8,896 nt of DNA. Source: Candidatus Latescibacterota bacterium. GTDB lineage: Bacteria; Latescibacterota; MVCY01; DTYK01. Below are positions 1 to 6,084 of the stretch, piece by piece; the first letter of the stretch is position 1, and every line of letters starts with the position of its first letter. The notes beneath the pieces were generated by a model. It was given only the letters and a program-made list of their open reading frames with translations. It had not been told where the DNA came from and searched no databases. A program made the translations under genes and the position numbers. Location: NCBI GenBank assembly GCA_012961925.1, contig DTYK01000315.1, positions 1 to 8,896 on the forward strand. Direction: 5' to 3'.

Positions 1-604
1 AATACTTTTTGATCTCCTCAATCCTTTTATACGCCTCCTCTGGATTGGTCGGAAGCTTAGCAGCATTGCAGTAGCCCACATTAGCAGCAATGACCTCCGA
101 GCCGTCGGGTGCCTGCCAGATGAATTCCATACGCAGTTTCTGGGTGTCGGCACCGCGGGAGAAGAAGGCATAAGGAATGCCAAATCCATTCAGGATCTGC
201 GGCATCTGCGTGATGTGGCCAAATTCATCAGGGATGTAACCCACCATCATCGGCGGCCCGAGGGCCTTTGAAAATCGTAGACCTAAGAGAAGGTTGCGAA
301 TGTGACCCTCCGGATAAGTCAGGAACTCATCATGTAGTACGTACCAGGGCCCGATTTGCAGCCTTCCGTCCTGCACCAGTTTTGCAATCTCCTCTCTCTT
401 CTCCGGCCGGATCTCCAGATAATCTTCGACCACGATGAATTGCCCATCAAGCATGTAATATTTGTACTCGGGATCGCGATGCATCAAATCGAGCAGGTGA
501 TCGAAGAGGTCCACCAACTGTACCCGATATTCCTGAAAGGTGTTGTACCACTCCCGATCCCAGTGGGTTTCGGAAACGACGTGCATTGTGTAGGGCTTTT
601 CCAT
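1..604 (-). CDS. Alpha-mannosidase, glycoside hydrolase family 38 (N-terminal part, cut by left edge)
   Basis: Reading the minus strand from the ATG at 604 gives 201 residues without a stop before the window edge. It matches the N-terminal catalytic domain of GH38 alpha-mannosidases, zinc-dependent retaining enzymes that remove alpha-linked mannose. Visible motifs are HWDREW (residues 14-19; H14 and D16 correspond to family zinc ligands), a GPWYVLHDEF segment (85-94, where many relatives have QPDEF) and GYIPDEFGH (122-130), whose D126 fits the catalytic nucleophile and zinc ligand. Family members usually run to 800-1000 residues, so about three quarters is missing. There is no signal peptide, so the enzyme is probably cytoplasmic, acting on imported oligosaccharides. 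A good ribosome binding site, AAGGAGAG (611-618), lies 6 nt before the ATG. Arg codons are mostly CGN (8 of 11) and Ile never uses ATA (0 of 13), unlike the genes to the right. Family assignment is firm; the substrate is not known. Confidence 0.93.
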   Translation of the reverse strand, partial: MEKPYTMHVVSETHWDREWYNTFQEYRVQLVDLFDHLLDLMHRDPEYKYYMLDGQFIVVEDYLEIRPEKREEIAKLVQDGRLQIGPWYVLHDEFLTYPEGHIRNLLLGLRFSKALGPPMMVGYIPDEFGHITQMPQILNGFGIPYAFFSRGADTQKLRMEFIWQAPDGSEVIAANVGYCNAAKLPTNPEEAYKRIEEIKKY

Positions 605-652
605 ATGAATCTCTCCTTATAGTTTGGTTTGCTCTCTGGTCAATTTATCCAC

Positions 653-675
653 GAATAGATACTTATGGACTATTC
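653..675. repeat. Short inverted repeat upstream of the mannosidase gene
   Basis: GAATAG at 653-658 and CTATTC at 670-675 form perfect 6-bp arms around an 11-nt spacer. It lies within the predicted 5' leader of the mannosidase transcript, between its candidate promoter and its start. It could be an operator for a local sugar regulator or a weak hairpin. Arms of this length can occur by chance, so this is tentative. Confidence 0.25.
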
Positions 676-735
676 AGTGTTGATTCACACATTTTTCCCA
701 AACAATAGCAATCAGGAAGCAAGATACAGGCTTAT

Positions 736-764
736 ATTATACATCAAGGTACCGATTTACACAA
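736..764 (-). promoter_or_regulatory. Candidate sigma70-type promoter for the mannosidase gene
   Basis: On the minus strand a perfect TATAAT lies at 741-736, and TTGTGT at 764-759 sits 17 nt upstream (3 of 6 match to TTGACA). Transcription would begin near position 729, giving a leader of about 125 nt. The strong -10 and correct orientation support it, but the -35 is poor and the region is AT-rich, so a chance match is possible. Confidence 0.4.
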
Positions 765-866
765 GAGGTTTTTTCTACTGGACAGCTACGGGCCATGAAT
801 AGTAGGGAAAGATCGGTCTGACGTGGCAGGATTTGCAGGAGAACCCAACCTCCGAACGGATTTTCC

Positions 867-895
867 TTGACTATTCCGGGCTCTCTGTGTATCTT
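867..895 (+). promoter_or_regulatory. Candidate sigma70-type promoter for the seven-gene operon
   Basis: TTGACT (867-872; 5 of 6 to TTGACA) is followed after exactly 17 nt by TATCTT (890-895; 4 of 6 to TATAAT). A start near 902 would leave a leader of about 200 nt before the sirtuin gene. It is the best plus-strand match I found in the intergenic region. The -10 is embedded in a 9-bp sequence repeated 32 bp downstream. Confidence 0.4.
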
Positions 896-927
896 TAGTC
901 TGTTGTTGCCTTTGAGCGGTGTATCTT
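887..927 (+). repeat. 9-bp direct repeat GTGTATCTT, copies 32 bp apart
   Basis: GTGTATCTT occurs at 887-895 and again at 919-927. The offset of 32 bp is close to three helical turns, so both copies would face the same side of the DNA. The first copy contains the candidate -10 box and the second lies just downstream of the predicted transcription start. That placement would suit a repressor, but two 9-mers in this space could also be coincidence. Confidence 0.3.
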
Positions 928-1087
928 ACATTCCAAGCGCAGATGTCTGCCGGCCTTAAGTTGATGGAGAGAGCATTTCTGCCAAGTCAGGTATATGAAA
1001 AAGCGGGACTGAATGATCTTCAGAGCGATGCTCATCACTCTCTTCAAGGGAAAGATTAGATTGTTAATACGATTGATCCCTATCGCT

Positions 1088-1092
1088 GGAGG
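1088..1092 (+). promoter_or_regulatory. GGAGG motif at unusual distance from the sirtuin start
   Basis: GGAGG is 17 nt from the ATG at 1110, much farther than the usual 5-10 nt. No alternative ATG, GTG or TTG lies in frame between them, and an in-frame TGA at 1074-1076 bounds the frame upstream. Either this site works inefficiently, the AGGG next to the ATG is used, or the match is fortuitous. Confidence 0.3.
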
Positions 1093-1109
1093 CCGGATCA
1101 TACACAGGG

Positions 1110-1856
1110 ATGCAAAGACTTATCCAAAGAGCCGTTAAAGAATTGTCTGAGGCGAAGAAGGCGGTTGCCCTCACAGGTGCAGGCATGTCGGTTGAAAGCG
1201 GTATTCCCGCATTCAGGGGTGAGGGAGGACTCTGGGAGAGATATGATCCGGAAGAGTATGCCACAATAGAGGCCTTCAAAAGGGATCCAGCCAGGTGCTG
1301 GAGGATGCTGAAAGAATTAGGAGAAGCCCTTCTGAAGGCGAGACCAAACCCAGGCCATCTTGCACTGGCCGAGCTTGAAAAGATGGGTTTTTTGAGCAGC
1401 GTTATCACCCAGAACATCGACGGTCTGCACCAGGAAGCAGGTAACACCGATGTGATTGAGCTTCACGGTAATGGTCGCCGACTGCTCTGCCTCAGTTGTG
1501 GCCGTCGATTTGAAACACTCGGGATTTCGTTAGAGGAATTACCTCCTAAATGCCGATGCGGCGGCATATTGAAACCGGATGTGGTCTTCTTTGGGGAATT
1601 GATATCGGAATCAGTCCTTTACAGAGCCAGGAGGGAGGCGGAGACCTGTGATGTGATGCTGGTAATAGGCACCTCCGCAATGGTCTACCCTGCTGCAGGT
1701 TTACCTGGACTGGCGAAGAGCTCGGGATCAAAAGTGATAGAGATTAATCCCCAACGCACTGTCCTGACCGACTCCATCTCCGATTACCTGATTACAGGTA
1801 GCGCCGGCCAGATAATGCCTCTCTTGGTGAATGAGATAAAAGTCCTCACAACTTAG
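1110..1856 (+). CDS. NAD+-dependent protein deacylase, sirtuin (SIR2 family)
   Basis: The 248-residue protein has the full sirtuin core. It removes acetyl or related acyl groups from lysines using NAD+, giving nicotinamide and O-acyl-ADP-ribose, in the cytoplasm. Motifs in order are GAGMSVESGIPAFRG (23-37, NAD+ binding), TQNIDGLH (100-107), ELHGN with catalytic H119 (117-121), zinc cysteines C127/C130 and C148/C150, FFGE (160-163) and GTSAMVYPA (187-195). The second cysteine pair is CxC rather than the common CxxC. Where Escherichia coli CobB and SIRT5-type enzymes have the Tyr/Arg pair that binds succinyl-lysine, this protein appears to have W64 and L67 (RDPARCWRML), as I recall for Archaeoglobus Sir2-Af2; this favours deacetylation or longer-acyl removal over desuccinylation. 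It is the first gene of the operon, 16 nt before an acyl-CoA synthetase, whose family relatives include lysine-acetylation targets. ATG 1110 is the only reasonable start. Confidence 0.95.
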   Translation: MQRLIQRAVKELSEAKKAVALTGAGMSVESGIPAFRGEGGLWERYDPEEYATIEAFKRDPARCWRMLKELGEALLKARPNPGHLALAELEKMGFLSSVITQNIDGLHQEAGNTDVIELHGNGRRLLCLSCGRRFETLGISLEELPPKCRCGGILKPDVVFFGELISESVLYRARREAETCDVMLVIGTSAMVYPAAGLPGLAKSSGSKVIEINPQRTVLTDSISDYLITGSAGQIMPLLVNEIKVLTT

Positions 1857-1872
1857 AATCTTAGAGAGAAAT

Positions 1873-3981
1873 GTGAACCCGTCCCCAATTATGAAAGAAT
1901 TCTTTTCTCCTCGAACGATTGCTGTTATAGGGGCCTCCCGCGAAAAGGGGAAGGTTGGATATGAGGTCTTCAAGAATGTAACGGGTGGTGGTTTTAACGG
2001 CAGGGTCTTCCCTGTGAATCCGAAAACAGACCATATCGATGGACACAGGTGCTATCCTTCCATTTCAGCCGTGCCTGGTCGGATTGATCTTGCAGTGGTG
2101 GTTGTGCCGAGCAGATCCGTTCCCCGGGTGATCCAGGAATGTGGGGAAAAAGGTATCAAGGCTTGTGTGATCATCTCCGCAGGGTTTAAGGAGACCGGCG
2201 GTGAAGGGGCAAGGCTTGAGAAGAACGTGGTGGAGATCGCTGACAAATATAATATGAGGTTGATAGGTCCCAATTGCCTCGGTATAATCGACACCCATTC
2301 CGGGCTGAACGCCTCGTTTGCCACTCACATGCCCCGGAAGGGCGAGATCGCCTTTATCTCCCAGTCGGGTGCATTGTGCACTGCCATATTGGACTGGTCG
2401 AAGGCTGAGGGGCTTGGATTCTCCAAGTTTATCAGTATGGGCAACGAGGCGGATCTCTGCGAAACGGACTTCCTGGAGGCTCTCGCTGATGATCCTCATA
2501 CCAAGGTGATAATCGGCTATCTTGAAAGCATAAGGGACGGTCAGCGCTTTATGCGGGTGGCAAGCCGGATCTCCAGGAACAAGCCCATAGTACTCATCAA
2601 ATCAGGAGGTACGGATGCGGGAGCCAGGGCCGCCTCTTCCCATACGGGTAGTCTGGCAGGGTCTGATCAGGCGTATGAAGCTGCCTTCAGGCAGTGTGGG
2701 GTCCTGAGGGCAAGATCGGTCGAGGAACTCTTTGATCTCGGAACTGCTCTGGCCTTCCAGCCTTTACCAGAGGGCAGGAGGGTAGCCATACTCACAAATG
2801 CAGGAGGCCCAGGCATAATGGCCACCGATGCATGTGAGCACGCTGGTCTGACCCTCGCCTCCCTCAACAGACCTACCGTGGATTTCCTTCGGGCCAATCT
2901 GCCAGAGGCCTCTAACTTTTATAATCCAGTGGATGTGCTTGGGGATGCAAAGGCCGACAGATACCAGTTAGCCTTGGATGCAGTCTGTAAAGATACGAAC
3001 GTAGAGGCCGTCATCGTACTTTTGACACCCCAGGCAATGACCGAGGTCGAGAAGACCGCTGAGAGTATCGGCGGCATAGCGTCAGACCAAAAGAAGACTG
3101 TACTGACCTGCTTCATGGGCGAAGCAGTTGTAAGGCCAGGAATTGAGATCCTTAAACGACACCGGATCCCGAATTATCCTTTTCCAGAAAGGGCAAGTTC
3201 CGCACTGGCGGCCATGGCGAGGTACCACGAGTGGCTCGGTCTGCCTGATAGGAAGATTAAGAGCTTCCACGTGGACAGGGTAGCAGTCAGGCGCATACTG
3301 AAAGAGGCCTCCTCCAAGGGTCAGATTAACCTGGCTGAATTTGAGGCGAGAAAGGTGATATCAGCATATGGCATACCCATTCCTAAGAGTCGTCTCGCCT
3401 CGTCCGCCCAGGAGGCAGTAGAGGCAGCATCTGAGATCGGCTGGCCTGTGGCAATGAAGGTAGCATCCCCGGATATACTGCACAAATCCGACATCGGGGC
3501 TGTAAAGCTCGGTATTATAACCGCCGAAGAGGTAAGGGATGCGTTCGACCTTATCACCATGAGAACCAAGAGATATATGCCCGAGGCCAAGGTTCTGGGC
3601 GTCTCCGTCCAGCAGATGGTCACCGAGGGCAAGGAGGTTATCTTAGGGATGACACGAGACCCGCAGTTCGGTCCTCTGATCCTCTTTGGCCTGGGTGGAA
3701 TCTATGTGGAGGTCCTCAAGGATATCTCCTTTCGGGTGGCTCCCCTGAGCGAATACGATGCAAAGGAGATGATTCAGGAGATACGCTCCTATCACCTTCT
3801 GAGCGGCATCAGGGGTGAGAGGCCAGCAGAGATAGATTCAATAGTCGAAGCCCTACTAAGGGTTTCACAGCTTGCCATGGACTTCCCGCAGATTGTCGAG
3901 CTGGACATAAACCCCCTGAAGGTCAGGGAACCAGGTCAGGGGGCCATTGCTATAGACGTTAGACTAACCATAGGAGGCTGA
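1873..3981 (+). CDS. Acyl-CoA synthetase, ADP-forming (acetate-CoA ligase type, fused alpha-beta subunits)
   Basis: The 702-residue protein converts acyl-CoA + ADP + phosphate to acid + CoA + ATP, or the reverse, yielding ATP during fermentation in anaerobes. Domain order is an N-terminal CoA-binding Rossmann domain (about 10-140; IAVIGAS 16-22, GPNCLGII 132-139), a succinyl-CoA-ligase-like domain (about 150-460; SQSGAL 163-168 and SHTGSLAG 256-263, where H257 is the expected phosphohistidine), then an ATP-grasp domain (about 485-700; HKSD 537-540 with the second phosphate-relay histidine H537, and ELDINPL 676-682). It ends after ATP-grasp, so there is no C-terminal GNAT acetyltransferase as in PatZ/Pat proteins. 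The GTG at 1873 is preferred, with weakly purine-rich GAGAGAA upstream; the internal ATG at 1891 has no ribosome binding site. The preferred acyl substrate cannot be read from the sequence. The adjacent sirtuin suggests, but does not prove, control by lysine deacylation. Confidence 0.93.
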   Translation: MNPSPIMKEFFSPRTIAVIGASREKGKVGYEVFKNVTGGGFNGRVFPVNPKTDHIDGHRCYPSISAVPGRIDLAVVVVPSRSVPRVIQECGEKGIKACVIISAGFKETGGEGARLEKNVVEIADKYNMRLIGPNCLGIIDTHSGLNASFATHMPRKGEIAFISQSGALCTAILDWSKAEGLGFSKFISMGNEADLCETDFLEALADDPHTKVIIGYLESIRDGQRFMRVASRISRNKPIVLIKSGGTDAGARAASSHTGSLAGSDQAYEAAFRQCGVLRARSVEELFDLGTALAFQPLPEGRRVAILTNAGGPGIMATDACEHAGLTLASLNRPTVDFLRANLPEASNFYNPVDVLGDAKADRYQLALDAVCKDTNVEAVIVLLTPQAMTEVEKTAESIGGIASDQKKTVLTCFMGEAVVRPGIEILKRHRIPNYPFPERASSALAAMARYHEWLGLPDRKIKSFHVDRVAVRRILKEASSKGQINLAEFEARKVISAYGIPIPKSRLASSAQEAVEAASEIGWPVAMKVASPDILHKSDIGAVKLGIITAEEVRDAFDLITMRTKRYMPEAKVLGVSVQQMVTEGKEVILGMTRDPQFGPLILFGLGGIYVEVLKDISFRVAPLSEYDAKEMIQEIRSYHLLSGIRGERPAEIDSIVEALLRVSQLAMDFPQIVELDINPLKVREPGQGAIAIDVRLTIGG

Positions 3982-3986
3982 TAGAG

Positions 3987-5057
3987 ATGATCACCCTGTT
4001 CATTGTCTCCCCTCAACCTTATTCAGGTAAAAGCCTGCTTAGCCTCCTGTTGGGCATGAGGTTCCTCGAAGAAGGCAAGCGGGTTGGTTACATCAAGCCT
4101 GTCGGCCTTTCCCCTGTGAAGGTGGCAGGGATATGCACCGATGACGATGCCGTCTTCATCAATAACTATCTCGATCTGAAAGGGCCGCTGGATCTGATAT
4201 GTCCCCTGCCCATCACATCTGAGCTCGTCAATCAGATTATCCAAGGCAAAATCAAAGACTTAGCGAAAAAGGTCCGCGAGGCCTTTGATGGCCTGAGCGT
4301 TGGCAGAGATATAATGCTCGTCGGAGGGGCCGGGTCATTTGCCACCGGGTTCATCTTGGGCCTTCCGAGTCCCCGTATCGCTGAGCTGCTGGATGCAAAG
4401 GTGTTGCTTGTCATCAGGTACGATTCCGATCTGTCCGTCGAAAACATATTTTTCGCCAGGGAGCTGTTTAGAGAACATTTGATAGGCACAGTGATCAACA
4501 GTATCCCGCGGGACAGGGAGGAGTATGTGAGGAAAAGCGTCCTCCCTTACATCGAAAGTACTGGTGTGAATGTCCTCGGGGCCATTCCCAGCGATGAGAC
4601 CCTCAACTCTGTTAGCGTGGGTGAGCTGGCGGATTACCTGGGAGGACAGGTCCTCTGCTGCGAGGATAGGCTTGATGAACTCTGCGAACGCTTTATGATT
4701 GGGGCGATGAACGTAGAAAGCGCCCTCCGTTACTTCCGGAAGGCAGCCAACAAGGCCGTAATCACAGGTGGGGATCGCCCGGATATACAACTGGCTGCGC
4801 TGGAGACGCCGACCAAATGCGTCATACTCTCCGGTAACCTCTACCCGACCGCCGTTATACTCGCCAAGGCACAGGAAGTAGGTGTGCCGATGATCCTTGT
4901 CTCCGAAGATACGCTTTCAATAGTTCAGAGGATCGAAAGCCTGCTTGGTAAGCCGAAGATAAAGGGCGAGAAGAAGATACAAAGGGGCAGAGAGTTGTTC
5001 ATGAAGAACGTGGATTTTGAAAGGCTCTGCAGAGTCTTAGGCTTCCAGATGAAATAA
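3987..5057 (+). CDS. P-loop (BioD-like) + DRTGG domain protein, phosphotransacetylase-associated family
   Basis: The 356-residue protein has two parts. Residues 1 to about 205 are a dethiobiotin-synthetase-like P-loop domain: PYSGKS (11-16) is the phosphate loop, with S8 where BioD proteins have Gly, followed by a GYIKPVG segment (34-40) and LVGGAG (111-116). Residues about 210-325 fit a DRTGG domain, with TGGDRPD at 260-266. This is the regulatory front half of long phosphotransacetylases; the catalytic PTA/PTB domain is absent and the protein ends at residue 356, so it should not be called an active phosphotransacetylase. Such stand-alone proteins are often labelled 'phosphotransacetylase family'. 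Lying 5 nt after the acyl-CoA synthetase, it may sense nucleotides or acyl-CoA and regulate that enzyme, which is inference. An ideal AGGAGG (3972-3977) sits 9 nt before the ATG, inside the preceding gene. No membrane segment or signal peptide is seen. Confidence 0.85.
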   Translation: MITLFIVSPQPYSGKSLLSLLLGMRFLEEGKRVGYIKPVGLSPVKVAGICTDDDAVFINNYLDLKGPLDLICPLPITSELVNQIIQGKIKDLAKKVREAFDGLSVGRDIMLVGGAGSFATGFILGLPSPRIAELLDAKVLLVIRYDSDLSVENIFFARELFREHLIGTVINSIPRDREEYVRKSVLPYIESTGVNVLGAIPSDETLNSVSVGELADYLGGQVLCCEDRLDELCERFMIGAMNVESALRYFRKAANKAVITGGDRPDIQLAALETPTKCVILSGNLYPTAVILAKAQEVGVPMILVSEDTLSIVQRIESLLGKPKIKGEKKIQRGRELFMKNVDFERLCRVLGFQMK

Positions 5058-5058
5058 C

Positions 5059-6084
5059 ATGGGACCAAAGAAAAACAAATTGTTGTTTCATATCCCGCCC
5101 AAGGATATAGAAGAACTTTTTAAACGTACAGGTGCTGATGCCTCGCATCTGGAGACTATAGTACGGGGGCCTGACCGAAGGTTCGCGGTTACCCTTCTTA
5201 ACAGGCTGGGTTCTAAAGGGATAGGACAGATCGTGGACAACTCCTCCCTGCCCCAACTTATCCCCCTTATCTACTCTATGAAGCTCTTAGGGTCACGTAT
5301 GCTTCCGATCCTTTACAGGGCCCTTGAAAGAACAGCGGAACAGAATCTATCAGGCATCTCCCTCGACTCGTTACAGAGGTTCCTTTTCCATATCAATAAG
5401 ATCGATAGGGGTTTTGCGAAGCGTTTTGTCAAAAGAATCGACCCGACGGCGTTAAGGGAAAGGATGGCAAAATGCGGGATCAAAGCCCTCGGCCATTTTC
5501 TCTGGAACCTATTCCTGGTTAGTCCCCAAAAGGCAAAGATCTGCACAGAGATCCTAATGGAGATCGACCTTGTGGCTCAACTGGAGAGGACCAATAGCTA
5601 CGACCTGACCAGGTTTTTCTGGAATGTATATCAGATCTCCGACAATCCAGAGATTTCTCTTCTTGCCGTGGATCATATAAAAACAGCATTAGCCAGCGTC
5701 CTCAACGATCCCATATGCTGGAGAAATGCACCCAGCGGTGGCTTCGCTCTGCTGGGTATATTTCACTACTCAGGAAATACCCTCCCCTGTGATACAGAGC
5801 GGATGATTCCTGACCGCAATGAAGCTGTCTTAAAAGTTATAGATTGGCTTAACAAGGGACAAAACAGATATCTCATGGCATTGTGCCTCGAAGGCCTGAG
5901 ATCAGTTCCCAATCGATGGTATCTTGAGATGGTTCTGGAGGGCTTGTACGCAACAGAAATCACCGAGAAGTTCAGGCGCTCTGACCCCAAGAGCGAAAAA
6001 TCCAAGAAACTGATGGATGATGCTTTGTTGCAGCTAAACAAGGAGTTGGAGAGAATTGAAAGACCCGACGAAAATGCCGGATGA
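5059..6084 (+). CDS. Uncharacterised helical-repeat protein
   Basis: I do not recognise this 341-residue protein. It appears almost wholly alpha-helical, without signal peptide or membrane segment, so it is probably cytoplasmic. A tandem repeat of about 39-42 residues is visible: FLFHI (108-112), FLWNL (147-151) and FFWNV (186-190) are spaced exactly 39 residues apart, each followed after 17-20 residues by a hydrophobic-rich segment such as KRIDPTAL or MEIDLVAQL. This is like HEAT- or TPR-type solenoids used for protein binding. The region after about 225 is also helical but less regular, and the C-terminus (about 303-341) is highly charged and may form a coiled coil. No catalytic motif is evident. 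It starts 1 nt after the preceding stop without a clear ribosome binding site, so translational coupling is likely, and its end overlaps trpB by 29 or 11 nt. That packing and its codon use indicate a real gene. Function is unknown; a scaffold or regulator is only a guess. Confidence 0.8.
   Translation: MGPKKNKLLFHIPPKDIEELFKRTGADASHLETIVRGPDRRFAVTLLNRLGSKGIGQIVDNSSLPQLIPLIYSMKLLGSRMLPILYRALERTAEQNLSGISLDSLQRFLFHINKIDRGFAKRFVKRIDPTALRERMAKCGIKALGHFLWNLFLVSPQKAKICTEILMEIDLVAQLERTNSYDLTRFFWNVYQISDNPEISLLAVDHIKTALASVLNDPICWRNAPSGGFALLGIFHYSGNTLPCDTERMIPDRNEAVLKVIDWLNKGQNRYLMALCLEGLRSVPNRWYLEMVLEGLYATEITEKFRRSDPKSEKSKKLMDDALLQLNKELERIERPDENAG
6040..6045 (+). promoter_or_regulatory. Ribosome binding site that may fix the trpB start at TTG 6056
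   Basis: AAGGAG lies 10 nt before TTG 6056 and 28 nt before the alternative ATG at 6074, which has only a weak purine stretch upstream. The site therefore favours the TTG start. Protein similarity cannot settle it, because the conserved block begins only at GYFGRYGG (residues 12-19). Confidence 0.45.

Larger units (their letters stand above)
605..1109. other. Divergent intergenic region, no convincing gene
   Basis: This 505-bp stretch separates the leftward mannosidase gene from the rightward operon. It contains a candidate promoter for each direction, an inverted repeat near the mannosidase start and a 9-bp direct repeat at the rightward promoter, listed separately. Short open frames occur (for example 919-1059 plus), but none has a ribosome binding site or a recognisable product. 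I see no tRNA, rRNA, riboswitch core or hairpin-plus-T-run terminator. Confidence 0.7.

Noticed and set aside
356..622. Plus-strand open frame of 88 codons
   Set aside because: It is antisense to the GH38 mannosidase, whose HWDREW and PDEFGH motifs establish the real coding strand.
645..653. TTATCCACG, one mismatch from the DnaA box TTATCCACA
   Set aside because: A single near-match without a cluster of boxes or an AT-rich unwinding element does not support an origin or DnaA control.
816..898. Short open stretch ending at TAG 896-898, possible remnant of a decayed gene
   Set aside because: About 27 codons, no start codon after the preceding stops and no recognisable family; it also overlaps the candidate promoter.
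919..1059. Open frame of 46 codons from GTG 919, or 38 from ATG 943, in the leader before the sirtuin gene
   Set aside because: No ribosome binding site precedes either start and the product is unrecognisable; an open frame this short is expected by chance.
895..1101. Minus-strand open frame of 68 codons
   Set aside because: No ribosome binding site or recognisable domain, and it lies in the leader of the operon on the opposite strand.
1873..3981. Calling this gene a protein lysine acetyltransferase of the PatZ type
   Set aside because: PatZ-type proteins carry a C-terminal GNAT domain; this protein ends right after the ATP-grasp domain.
3987..5057. Calling this gene an active phosphate acetyltransferase (pta)
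   Set aside because: Only the P-loop and DRTGG regions are present; the catalytic PTA/PTB domain is absent.
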